A stretch of DNA of 64,000 nucleotides from an uncultured Dorea sp. (GTDB lineage: Bacteria > Bacillota_A > Clostridia > Lachnospirales > Lachnospiraceae): positions 1 to 64,000 of the forward strand of contig CAJTRM010000006.1 of the NCBI GenBank assembly GCA_910578865.1, read 5' to 3'. Of this stretch, positions 8,309-17,390 are shown piece by piece. Numbering within the stretch: the stretch's first letter is position 1; every line of letters begins with the position of its first letter. The position numbers and the translations under genes are program-made. Below the pieces are notes generated by a model. That model was given only the letters and a program-made list of their open reading frames with translations, was not told the DNA's origin and did not search any database.

Positions 8309-9181
8309 CTATAACTCAAAGCTATAAAACCGAATCAGTGAACTATCATTTTCATTCAAAGCATCAAATACACTTTTGCAATATATTTTAACTGCATTGT
8401 TTACGTACTGAACCTTTCCATCTATTTTCACTTCTCTGTTCAGCAGATTGACCATTTCCATTTTTTCCTGCTGCCCAAACTCTGACAAGTCCATACTTAC
8501 AGCTTTTTGATCTACCAAAACTCTAAACGGCTCCATCAGGTCGGAAGCGAGATTAAACTGGTTGAACATATTGTCATGGAATAAACCAAGCTGTGTAATA
8601 TATCCGTTTGCAGTAATTTCTCTTGTAAATGCAGATAAAATAATAGAATATCCATAATTCAATGCAGCATTCTCCACACTGTCCGCCGTTCTTGTAAACC
8701 CCATTCCAAACAATGCATTAAAATACACCTTGGCAGCATGCCCTTCCTGGTTTGTTTCATCGTTCCACTGTATTTCTTTTATGTATGAATCTAACAGCCC
8801 TGACTCCTCCTTCCCCAGATATTCCAACAGTTCCTTTTGCTTCCTTATTTTCTCCGACACGATTTCTGTCCAGACCGCCTCCTTTGTCTCCGGCAGCCAT
8901 TTGATCTGGCAGCGCACTTTGTTGCTCGTATCGTGGCTGCCATAATAGCTGACCAACTCCGAAGAAGGATTTCGTTTTTCGTCACAAAAGATTACTTTAA
9001 TTTTCTTTTTAATTAACTCAGCCATCAAACTGGTAGTGATTGACACCGCCGTGGACTCAATAAGCACTGTTGCTATCTCCCCTAAATGCACCTTTGTTAT
9101 CTCCTCGCTTCGTACGACCATATAGCCAAGCTGATAATCCAGTTTTGCTCTTTTAGAGATAACAACTATACGCCAGCTCAT
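8309..9181 (-). CDS. cas1: CRISPR-associated integrase Cas1 (type II)
   Basis: A 290-residue protein with the type II Cas1 signature. HAAKVYFNALFG and ENAALNYGYSIILSA are followed by LGLFHDN (metal-binding His) and DLMEPFRVLVD (metal-binding Glu), near residues 145-220. It catalyses spacer integration at the leader-repeat junction with Cas2. The start overlaps the cas9 stop by 4 bases (ATGA), so the whole cas operon is tightly coupled. Confidence 0.97.
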   Translation of the reverse strand: MSWRIVVISKRAKLDYQLGYMVVRSEEITKVHLGEIATVLIESTAVSITTSLMAELIKKKIKVIFCDEKRNPSSELVSYYGSHDTSNKVRCQIKWLPETKEAVWTEIVSEKIRKQKELLEYLGKEESGLLDSYIKEIQWNDETNQEGHAAKVYFNALFGMGFTRTADSVENAALNYGYSIILSAFTREITANGYITQLGLFHDNMFNQFNLASDLMEPFRVLVDQKAVSMDLSEFGQQEKMEMVNLLNREVKIDGKVQYVNNAVKIYCKSVFDALNENDSSLIRFYSFEL

Positions 9182-12100
9182 ACCTTCTTTAAATCAATCT
9201 CTTGCTCATAGATTCCTGCCGGAGACTGATGAATGATTGAAATATTTTTGTACTGGGTTATGTTACTGTTAATTTGTATTTTTCCCGTATTTTCAGAGCC
9301 GCCAATTAATTTTAAGTTGGATAATTTACTTTGACACTGGAACATATGCAGTATTTCTGAAATCACCAAACATTTATCTTCACTGCTCAATGTACAAAAA
9401 ACGTCTCTTTTATTTGATAACACCTTCTCTGGTGCTTTCAATCGTGTATGATATACTGAATTCCTAATCTTATCCAAAAACACATCATACAACTCTATTA
9501 ATTCCATCTCTTTCAATTGATCATGCACAGTAACTACTGCATCTTTGTTTACTCTCCTGTAATTTATATATTTAAGTACTTTTTTCAAAACCTTTGCGCT
9601 TTGTTCCTCAAGAATCAATTGATTAGCTCCTTTGGCTGTTAATTGGTTCCCATTTTTTGTGGCAAGCCACATAAGGAAACCGTCCACCTTAAATAACGTC
9701 CCAACTTTGATCTTTGATATTAAGACTTTCGGATTCTTGAGTCTACAATCCCTTTCTAAATACTCTTGTAGTAACCCCTTATCTTCTTCAAAATAACCAC
9801 AAAGATAAAGCGGAACACTCTCAACGCTTCTTTTCTTCGTTCCTTTTTTTTCGTCAGATTCCACAAGCATAAAATAAGTTCTCGCGGCCTGTCCATAGCC
9901 CCCGTACCGGTTAACATTTCTCAGCCTTTCATCATTGCCTTTAAGTGGAACTTGCCCTTTTCCCTTCCTTAAAGGCTGCTGGTCAAAGAGCCCACCCTTT
10001 CCTTGATAGGAACGTCTTGTCACCAATATATTATTCTTCCCCATCACGCTCTTCACAGTAGCTATTGTCCCGGCATTCCCAGCTTTCCACGCCACCTCGC
10101 CGCCTCTGGAAACATCTTTGTCAGATGTGAACATCCTCTTCAGATTATAGCTTCTCCCCGGATGCTCTTTTACAAACCACGATGCATTACTTGTAAATTT
10201 TGTATAGTAGACATTTCCCACTACAATATTAATGTATGCATCCTTTGCATGATGCAGGTCATTCATCTCTCTCACCTTAACCAAATCGAAGTCCTGCCTG
10301 AATGCAGATGCCGCCTTAGCCTTTGTATATACAATCTCTGTATCCGGGAAAACCTGCTTTAGCACAGACGCGACCGCTTTTGTGCTCTGCCTTGTCTCAA
10401 CGAGCTGACGGGCGATAAACCCTGCCAGTTCTGAAGGTTCAAATCCGGTTCCTCTTGTAAGTCTCTTATATTTCTCTTTTGATATAAAACCACTCGTCAT
10501 TAACATGTGCCAGAAGGATCCCATCTTCTTCCTGATGTCTTCGTGAATCGGATAATCATCCGTTTTGGCCGCATTACACTCCTTCTTTACAAGCACACGA
10601 TTGTCCAGACTGTCATCCATCACCCTGGACTGAGGATATATGTGGTCGATATCATATTTCCTGTTGTCCCAGAGTTCTCCGAGCTCAATGGTTTCACCTG
10701 AATACATACATCTGCCCTTCTGTGTATAATACAGGTAAAGCTTATCACTCCTCAGTGTTGTCTCTTCCGTATGCCCTAGTTCCTCCATCCAGTCTCGCTC
10801 TTCCTCTTTACATTTCTTATAGAGCTCCATAAGTCTTTTTTTCCGCGATTCTGTGCGCTTACCTACACCCTTTTCACGCGCCATTTCCACAAATATACGT
10901 CTGGGCGGTTCCCCCATCACCTTGCGTATTTCTTTAACCACCTGCAAGGTCTGCCAGATCTGACGTTTCACTGCAGGGGAAACATTCATCTGTTCCACAG
11001 TTTTATATGTAATCTCTTTGATCTCATCTCCCGTATTCTCTGCATCGACAGCATCTGCAAAATTATATTTCTCACTCAAAACCTGCATCAGATTATCATT
11101 TGTCTCCCACAAGGTACGAATGATCGTCCAAACTTCTCCTGTTTCCGGTGCGGGTGCAGTAATACCTTCCAAGAATCTCCGGCTGAGACGCCCCCAGCCT
11201 TTATATGACAGGGAACAGACCGCTTTCTTCTGAGGCCCTGTCAAATCAGGATATAGCTTCCCAATCCTTTTCATCAGCAGCCCTTTATCCTCTCCGAACA
11301 GCGTGATATTCAGGATAATATTCTCTTTATCTGCCTGAGATAAGCTGTAGCCTGTCAGCTTCTCTTTGAAATCATGGTATGCTGTCAATGTCCCTTTAAA
11401 ATCACCGTCAACTCCCGTGATATCCACATTTTTTTCACATTTTCCCTCTCTTACAAGAAAAGAGATCAGCTTTTTCTGTGTAACTTTTCTATGCCGTTGG
11501 AACAAATCTTCGTATATTTTTTGCTTCAGCTCAATGTCGATCGGAATCCCGTCCAGCCTTACATTATTAAGTTCATTTAAAACCACAAATTTGCTGTATA
11601 GCATCGAGTTTTTGGGGAGCACATCCTCACGGAGCAAATAGGTACATTTACTTGTCATTCTCCTGATAAACCTCTCCGCGCTTTCCTCTTCATCTACCAT
11701 TTCACTGAAATTCCACGGATAGATTTTCCCCTCTTTTCTCTTTACCCAGTTGGTCTTTTCGCCGCCCTTCATAATCCCGTTCAGCGGACCCACATAATAC
11801 GGAATCCGGAAGGTAAAAATAGCACGTATCTTTTCTTCATTTTCCTTTAATACGGGAATACGTTCACTTAAATTTTTAAGGATCGCCTCCAGTTCGTGCA
11901 GGTGTACCTGATATGGAATTACCCCGTTTTCCTTTGTCACCTGCCTTGGCAAAAACGTTTCCGTCTCTATGCCTGTCCTCAGATACTCTGTTTTTTCCTC
12001 ATCCGAAATAGCATTTAGTACCTTTTTCTTTAAATAATCATAGAACTCTTTTCTGCCGCAGCGCTTTCCTGCCGTCTCACTCTTTATTCCGTTTTTCTTC

Positions 12101-13191
12101 GTCATTCCGATGTAGGCGCTGTAATTATGAAGCTTATCATCTGCCTTCACAAATATTTCTTTGTAAATATCTTTACTCAGACTGCCCTTTACCAGATTCT
12201 TTAAATATTTCAAATCCTTCTGATGCTTCTCATAAGCCTCGATCTTTGCATCAGAGACAGAATCATAACCTCCTAATATATCTGCCAATACGCTCCAGTC
12301 ATAGACTGCTTTAGCCATCTCAATGATTATAGATTGCTCCCCAAGCTCCTCTTCTACGATTCCCTCGTACTCTTCATAAGACGCATCTGCAAAAGAGATC
12401 TTAGGCTTTTCACAGGAGTCCAGCCGGCTGTCGCCAAAAATGTCGCTCAGTTTGACCGTCCCGCCTGCCACAAGGTTTAATGCGGCTTTCTCACAAGGAC
12501 TTTTTGCCCCCAGAAGTTTGATCAGCCTTGTCTTTTTTACAGATTTTGTCAGTCCCCGATTCTTTAATACGTCTTCTATTATCTGAAGCTCCTCGTCCGC
12601 AATACAAATTTCAAAATCGAGCTCTTCATCCTTGATACTTCTGATATATTGCAGGAAGGTTCCCCGAAATTCTTTTATATTCTCTATATTACCGGAGAAC
12701 AAAAAATGTCCCCGATGCTTCATCATATGGTGCAGCGCCAGATAGACAAGACGGATATCCGGCGTCTCATCTGTATTCATCAGCCATTTCCTCAGATGAT
12801 AAATCGTAGGAAACTGTCTGTGATAATCCTTGTCTGTATATTCATCATCTACAAACAATGCATATGGAAGCTCCGGGCAGCAGCCGGAAGCATCTCTTTT
12901 GTCCTCGGGCACATATTTACTTTCTTTCATACGCAGGAAAAAGCCCGGATCCACTTTACTGATCTCAGCGTCAAATAATTCCTGCAAAAGCTGTATTCTC
13001 CAATTTCTCCGGTCAAGCCTTCGTCTTGCCGTCCTAAAAGTTCTTCGTTCCTCAGCCGTATCTGCATTGTCAAACAGCCGGACACCCCACAGGGCCTTTC
13101 CGTGCGCCCGCAGGATCTTATATTCTTTATCAGTAACAGCCCAGCCCAGCGAACCCGTCCCCAGATCTAATCCCATCAAATAATCTGCCAT
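9178..13191 (-). CDS. cas9: Cas9 endonuclease, type II-A
   Basis: A 1337-residue protein, close in size to Streptococcus pyogenes Cas9. RuvC-I is GLDLGTGSLGWAV with Asp9, followed by an arginine-rich bridge helix (about residues 49-70). RuvC-II is FVEMAREK with Glu769. The HNH domain YDIDHIYPQSR has His850. RuvC-III HHAKDAY has Asp984. All four nuclease positions are therefore intact. The C-terminal 250 or so residues should be the PAM-interacting domain; its specificity cannot be read here. The ATG has GAGGAG about 9 bases upstream. It is the first gene of the cas9-cas1-cas2-csn2 operon, with the tracrRNA gene upstream on the same strand. Confidence 0.98.
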   Translation of the reverse strand: MADYLMGLDLGTGSLGWAVTDKEYKILRAHGKALWGVRLFDNADTAEERRTFRTARRRLDRRNWRIQLLQELFDAEISKVDPGFFLRMKESKYVPEDKRDASGCCPELPYALFVDDEYTDKDYHRQFPTIYHLRKWLMNTDETPDIRLVYLALHHMMKHRGHFLFSGNIENIKEFRGTFLQYIRSIKDEELDFEICIADEELQIIEDVLKNRGLTKSVKKTRLIKLLGAKSPCEKAALNLVAGGTVKLSDIFGDSRLDSCEKPKISFADASYEEYEGIVEEELGEQSIIIEMAKAVYDWSVLADILGGYDSVSDAKIEAYEKHQKDLKYLKNLVKGSLSKDIYKEIFVKADDKLHNYSAYIGMTKKNGIKSETAGKRCGRKEFYDYLKKKVLNAISDEEKTEYLRTGIETETFLPRQVTKENGVIPYQVHLHELEAILKNLSERIPVLKENEEKIRAIFTFRIPYYVGPLNGIMKGGEKTNWVKRKEGKIYPWNFSEMVDEEESAERFIRRMTSKCTYLLREDVLPKNSMLYSKFVVLNELNNVRLDGIPIDIELKQKIYEDLFQRHRKVTQKKLISFLVREGKCEKNVDITGVDGDFKGTLTAYHDFKEKLTGYSLSQADKENIILNITLFGEDKGLLMKRIGKLYPDLTGPQKKAVCSLSYKGWGRLSRRFLEGITAPAPETGEVWTIIRTLWETNDNLMQVLSEKYNFADAVDAENTGDEIKEITYKTVEQMNVSPAVKRQIWQTLQVVKEIRKVMGEPPRRIFVEMAREKGVGKRTESRKKRLMELYKKCKEEERDWMEELGHTEETTLRSDKLYLYYTQKGRCMYSGETIELGELWDNRKYDIDHIYPQSRVMDDSLDNRVLVKKECNAAKTDDYPIHEDIRKKMGSFWHMLMTSGFISKEKYKRLTRGTGFEPSELAGFIARQLVETRQSTKAVASVLKQVFPDTEIVYTKAKAASAFRQDFDLVKVREMNDLHHAKDAYINIVVGNVYYTKFTSNASWFVKEHPGRSYNLKRMFTSDKDVSRGGEVAWKAGNAGTIATVKSVMGKNNILVTRRSYQGKGGLFDQQPLRKGKGQVPLKGNDERLRNVNRYGGYGQAARTYFMLVESDEKKGTKKRSVESVPLYLCGYFEEDKGLLQEYLERDCRLKNPKVLISKIKVGTLFKVDGFLMWLATKNGNQLTAKGANQLILEEQSAKVLKKVLKYINYRRVNKDAVVTVHDQLKEMELIELYDVFLDKIRNSVYHTRLKAPEKVLSNKRDVFCTLSSEDKCLVISEILHMFQCQSKLSNLKLIGGSENTGKIQINSNITQYKNISIIHQSPAGIYEQEIDLKKV

Positions 13192-13325
13192 CTTCCGTAA
13201 CTCCTCTGCTTAATCTTTCCCTCTCCTTAACAAATGTGATCCTGCCGCCCGGACAGGAATTCCGGATATTTTCATTCTATACATATGTTACCATATTTCC
13301 CTGTTATCCGCCTTATTTTTGCATA

Positions 13326-13441
13326 ATAAAAAAGCCTGCCAGGCAGACTTTTTTTCCGCACACTGCGGGTCATCTAAGATGACGGTTTGAATAAATTCTT
13401 ATTTGAACTTATGATGTAAAATTTAGTATGGTACTAAACTT
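13326..13441 (-). ncRNA. tracrRNA
   Basis: The minus strand carries an anti-repeat (about 13398-13440). Its TTTTACATCAT pairs over 11 bp and its AGTACCATAC over 10 bp with the CRISPR repeat, with an internal mismatch between them and an outer TTCAAAT segment that pairs with the crRNA 5' end. Three hairpins follow: GTCATC/GATGAC, CCGCA/TGCGG, and a terminator (GTCTGCC/GGCAGGC flanked by A and T runs) ending near 13328. The length of about 115 nt and the strong promoter just upstream support a primary transcript that begins at the anti-repeat. Confidence 0.92.
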
Positions 13442-13447
13442 GTCTTT

Positions 13448-13476
13448 ATCATAGACTTTTTGACGTCCGGAGTCAA
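13448..13476 (-). promoter_or_regulatory. tracrRNA promoter
   Basis: On the minus strand -35 TTGACT (13471-13476) and -10 TATGAT (13448-13453) are separated by exactly 17 bp, placing the start near 13441, right at the anti-repeat. Confidence 0.85.
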
Positions 13477-13526
13477 GTTTTGTTTTCAAATTTCGTTTAT
13501 AATTTCATTTATAACTACCATAGAAA

Positions 13527-14543
13527 TCACAAAAAAATATCTTCAAAGCATTTCACAATCTCTCTTAGCGTTGTTTGATTTAACTGATAATATACCTTTC
13601 CATCCTTTTTCTCGACAGTCACCATTTGATTTGATAGAAGCCTACTCATGTGATGGGAAGCGGTTGCCGGGGTTAACTGTAGCTGTTCTGCTATTTCCAG
13701 ATTATATCTCCCCTGTGTTTTCAGGAGACATAGGATCTCAAACTTACTCTTATCACCCAGCAGCTTTAAAACCTGCGGAAGCATTTCTCTCGCATTTTTC
13801 ATTTCTTTCTGATATGAAACTACTTTGTCCGCCAAAACGCCCTGAAAGACCGCCATCGGTGTTATCAGCTCTATAAGAGGAGCCACTGCTGTAAAATAAA
13901 TCTTTTTCGTCTCCGGGAGAAGTTCCTCCACAATATTTTGTATTGCTTTTGAAGGTTCTGCCGGCGCATCGGAAAGAAGCTTATCTAAATGCTTTTTATT
14001 TTTTTGATAGGCATAGTCAAAAGCTGCCCGATTACTTTTGTATATTCCAAATAACTGCTGAAACTTTTCAACGGGATTATGAAGCAGCTCCAGCAATCTC
14101 CATTTTGTATCATCTGAATATTCAGAAACTGAAAGTGCGGCAAACCATTCTTCCAGGGTGTCTAAAGCTGCTCCTCCATTACTTTCTTCTTCAATCAGAT
14201 ACCCGCTCATCACGGATAGAATATGCTGTTTTTCCAACAGTTCTGTTCCTGCCCCCGACTCAAAAAGTTCCGTTGCCATTTCAATAACTGTAAGAAAAAA
14301 TTCCGTGTTATACTCAAAGAAAAAGTCTTCATCGGCGTTTACACTATATACTGTCTCAAAATCATGAACATAATCTTTCAAGTATGTCAGATGCTGTTTA
14401 TAAAATTGATTGCTGTCTATATTCATTTCCTCCAAAGAGGCTAAAATATCTGTTTTCACAATTTCAAAATTCTTTGCCATGTAGATGAGACCTAATGTTT
14501 CCAAAATTGGATTCAGCCTTTTTTCCTCATAAATATTCTTCAA
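13527..14543 (-). CDS. ArsR-type regulator with a long N-terminal domain
   Basis: About 338 residues. The last 80 form an ArsR-like winged helix (GDKSKFEILCLLKTQGRY, then LTPATASHHMSRLL and the wing VEKKDGKVYYQL). The preceding 250 residues are helical, acidic and of no family I recognise; long-form ArsR proteins of Firmicutes have a similar layout. A TTG at 14543, 8 bases after GGAGG, is the best start; the ATG at 14567 lacks a ribosome site. It is the second gene after the ABC exporter (50-bp gap), so it probably controls that operon. No metal-binding cysteine pair is visible in the winged helix. Confidence 0.75.
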   Translation of the reverse strand: MKNIYEEKRLNPILETLGLIYMAKNFEIVKTDILASLEEMNIDSNQFYKQHLTYLKDYVHDFETVYSVNADEDFFFEYNTEFFLTVIEMATELFESGAGTELLEKQHILSVMSGYLIEEESNGGAALDTLEEWFAALSVSEYSDDTKWRLLELLHNPVEKFQQLFGIYKSNRAAFDYAYQKNKKHLDKLLSDAPAEPSKAIQNIVEELLPETKKIYFTAVAPLIELITPMAVFQGVLADKVVSYQKEMKNAREMLPQVLKLLGDKSKFEILCLLKTQGRYNLEIAEQLQLTPATASHHMSRLLSNQMVTVEKKDGKVYYQLNQTTLREIVKCFEDIFL

Positions 14544-14593
14544 GATATACACCTCCGACCATATCATCTGCTTTTAATTTATGTTATCTGTTT

Positions 14594-16237
14594 CTAACCA
14601 GTATAAGCGGTCTTTGATTTCTTTTCAAGCCTTCCGTTCTCCATATAATAGATTTCATTATATTTCCCCATTAGATCACTGTTTGGATTGTGTGTAATGG
14701 TAAGTAATGTAATCTCTTTATCATCCAGTAAACGATGTTCTATTTCACAGGCCGTTTCTTTGTCAAGGGCTGAAGTTCCTTCATCTAAGATCAGAAGCGG
14801 CGCATGTCTGATCAAAGCTCTTGCAACCGTGATCCTTTGTTTTTGGCCGCCTGAAAGAGTCGTGCCATTCTCACCGACAACATGTTCCAGTCCATTCTCT
14901 TTATCGTCAGCAAACATGGCAACACCACTTTTTTCTAACGCTTCAACAAGTTCATGATCAGAAAACTGTTCGTGTAAAAGAATATTTTGTCTGATAGTTT
15001 CATTGAATAGATAAACATTCTGATGAATAACCGCTGACAGAGATGTGATTTTATCTGAATTTAATGTTCGTAATTCTTGTCCGTCATAAAATATTTCCCC
15101 ATTGTAATTTTCAAAATGTCCCAGCAATAACTTGATCAATGTACTTTTGCCGCAGCCACTTTGTCCCATGATCACATATTTCTTGCCCTTTTCTATTTTT
15201 AATTTGACATCCGACAGCAGCGTGGTATGATCGTCATACGCAAAAGACAAATTGTGAAGTTCAATACTATGCTCAAAAGTCGGCATATTTTTCTGCATCT
15301 CCCCATCGTCCTTACATTCACAATATTGATTCAGGCGGGTAATCACTGCTTTCATACTCTGAATCTTAGGAATATTCTGCATGATCAAAATCACCGGCGC
15401 CATAAAGGTACTGCTGAGTTGTACAAGAGCCAGCAAGGTTCCCATTGTAATGCGCCCTGCAAGCACAAGGTACGCCGCTACAAAAACAACAGTAATTGCT
15501 GACAAAACAGAGAGCGTATCTGAGAGTCCTTCATTTAGAGCAAACAATCTGGCCGCCTGAAACCGCGTATGAATTTCCTTTTCATTCTCATCATTAAACC
15601 GCGAGACTGCATTTTCTATACGATGATAGCTTTTTAAAACCTCATATCCCGAAAACAGCTCTTTTAATTTTCCTGTAAATACTGACATTTGTTTTGATAC
15701 GGCGTCCTGCCTTTTTTCAAGAATACGGCCTATTCCTGCCGGAATCAAAAACATAAGCAAAAGAGTAACGACTAAAATCGCCGTAACGACCGGGCTCAGA
15801 AATATAAGTAATCCCAATGTTACAACAAACATAATCACTAACTCAAATGTATGCAGCAACGCTGCAATATAATTTTCTTCCACCAGTTTCATATCATTTG
15901 TCAATGCCGAAACATAATCTGATGTATTCTCTTTAAAGTATAACGTCGGATGCCGGTGCAAAATCCCTCTAAATACATCTTTTCTATACTGTTCAATCAT
16001 CTTTTCTGTTAAATATTTTGATACCAGCGAACTCAAAAAATTGATGACGCATAAAAACAAAATGTATACAAGGGTAAAAACAAATAATTTTACGAATACT
16101 TCTGCCTCTCTCGAAACCGCAGCGTCAATTACTTCCTGAAGGATTATCGAGACACCCGTCGAAAACACAGACGCGCAAGTCCCTAAGAGCAACGCAGTAA
16201 TTAATTTCCCGATATTCTTTGTCCAATATTTTCTCAT
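14594..16237 (-). CDS. ABC exporter, fused permease and ATPase
   Basis: A 547-residue half transporter. Six membrane helices fill about residues 10-300, and the ATPase domain has Walker A GQSGCGKST, a Q-loop around HQNVYLFNETI, signature LSGGQKQR, Walker B LLILDEGTSALDK and the H-loop TITHN. It should act as a homodimer exporting a drug, lipid or peptide; no peptidase C39 domain is present. It is followed by the ArsR-type gene in the same operon and preceded by a strong promoter. The substrate cannot be predicted. Confidence 0.92.
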   Translation of the reverse strand: MRKYWTKNIGKLITALLLGTCASVFSTGVSIILQEVIDAAVSREAEVFVKLFVFTLVYILFLCVINFLSSLVSKYLTEKMIEQYRKDVFRGILHRHPTLYFKENTSDYVSALTNDMKLVEENYIAALLHTFELVIMFVVTLGLLIFLSPVVTAILVVTLLLMFLIPAGIGRILEKRQDAVSKQMSVFTGKLKELFSGYEVLKSYHRIENAVSRFNDENEKEIHTRFQAARLFALNEGLSDTLSVLSAITVVFVAAYLVLAGRITMGTLLALVQLSSTFMAPVILIMQNIPKIQSMKAVITRLNQYCECKDDGEMQKNMPTFEHSIELHNLSFAYDDHTTLLSDVKLKIEKGKKYVIMGQSGCGKSTLIKLLLGHFENYNGEIFYDGQELRTLNSDKITSLSAVIHQNVYLFNETIRQNILLHEQFSDHELVEALEKSGVAMFADDKENGLEHVVGENGTTLSGGQKQRITVARALIRHAPLLILDEGTSALDKETACEIEHRLLDDKEITLLTITHNPNSDLMGKYNEIYYMENGRLEKKSKTAYTG

Positions 16238-16270
16238 ATTTTATTCTCCTCTAATTTATTTTACACGTGT

Positions 16271-16299
16271 ATAATATTATGGAATTATATATTTGTCAA
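16271..16299 (-). promoter_or_regulatory. Promoter of the ABC exporter-ArsR operon
   Basis: Minus strand: -35 TTGACA (16294-16299), a 17-bp spacer and -10 TATTAT (16271-16276). Transcription would start near 16264, giving a short leader that includes an AGAGGAG ribosome site before the ATG at 16237. Confidence 0.85.
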
Positions 16300-16340
16300 A
16301 TTTATTTTAAGTTTATCTTATTTAATAGATTTATACAAAA

Positions 16341-16397
16341 AAAAGAAGCGACCATGGATACGGCATCATTCCTGCCCTGTCTGAGGTCACTTCTTTT
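16341..16397. terminator. Hairpin terminator upstream of the exporter operon
   Basis: AAAAGAAGCGACC (16341-16353) is inverted with one mismatch at 16385-16397 and has A and T runs at its outer ends. It would end transcription of the broken gene to its right, reading leftward. Confidence 0.7.
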
Positions 16398-16414
16398 ACT
16401 CTTTATCTTTAAAT

Positions 16415-17306
16415 TTAGAATCCTTCTACCATTTCTCTTAACACACTTTTAAAGAATGCCGGTAAGCCGTTTAGATTTCTTACATTGTCAAACATGGCCT
16501 TTTGACAATGAAATGCTCTTAAAATTTTTTCTTCGCTTCTCTATACGCCCGTTACTGATATAATAATTGCAGGTTACAAAAGCCTTTCCACTTTGTAAAA
16601 TAATTTGAAGTACATGTAAAACTTTTTCAAAATTTCTTGACAGTCCTTTAAAGCAATCCACATATAATATATCTAGCCTGCCCGACATTACATTTCCTAA
16701 TTCTTCTTTTAAATTATCATCAAACTCTAAACTATATCCGTCACAAATCACCTCTATACATTTATTTTCCAAAAACTCATCTTCTGCATTCTCATAATTC
16801 ACTTCATACATTTTTTCAAACACGTCCACCGTATCACTTGAAAGTGCCGCCCTTTTTAACACTGTCCATGCCAATGGATATTTTTGAATTGCTTCTCCAT
16901 ATACATCAACATGTTTCTAATTTTCCGCCTCATTCTGTAAGATTTCAAATTTGCATTGTTTAAAATAGCTAATTGCATTTGACGTTATACTTTTTATCGT
17001 TTCATTTGATAAAGGTTCCTGCATCTTAAACTGCTTGCAATTAATACTCGCGGCTACCTCAAGCATACTATTTCTAACAGTTGCTACGACGAATCTCCTA
17101 ACATCATCTGCCGCTATTGGTTCATAGAACAATGCTTCTTCATCCGTCACAAACAAAACAGTTCTCCTAAAATCTTCCTGTTCCCATCTGGTCAGAAGAG
17201 AACACATCCTGTTTTGAATGTCATTTACTATCTGCTCTCGATATCTGAATTTTATATCCCTTAACTGATTATTTAACAAATCAGATAAATATTCTTGAAT
17301 TCCCAT
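16415..17306 (-). pseudogene. Broken gene with a serine-recombinase-like segment
   Basis: Three coding-looking pieces join into one decayed gene. Piece 1 (17306-16917, 129 codons after a GGTGGAG ribosome site) ends at a TAG. The same frame continues without a further stop as KHVDVYGEAIQKYPLAWTV and on to 16488. A coding-like tail in another frame (KILRAFHCQKAMFDNVRN, ending at a TAA at 16415) implies a frameshift near 16545. The middle piece has ICDGYS, then SGRLDILYVDCFKGLSRN and a following helix, resembling the DDGxSG...IDxxxxxxxxRLsRN core of serine recombinases. Piece 1 is not recognised. A pair of separate small genes is the alternative. Confidence 0.45.
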
Positions 17307-17390
17307 TGCTCCACCTTCTTCTGTGCTGCCGTCTGATCCGCGGTCCTCATTATCCCCGAATTCTGCTTTTACATTGATAACATGATCTGG

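Noticed and set aside
13398..13440. A second CRISPR repeat upstream of cas9
   Set aside because: It is a single, partly mismatched copy in front of a terminator and behind a promoter, so it is the tracrRNA anti-repeat.
13488..13500. A TTTCGTTT motif near the tracrRNA promoter as part of the DeoR regulon
   Set aside because: A single copy in AT-rich DNA with no sugar gene nearby is expected by chance.
16917..16919. Programmed read-through of the TAG in the broken gene
   Set aside because: There is no visible stimulating structure, and a second lesion (frameshift near 16545) is likely, so decay is the simpler reading.
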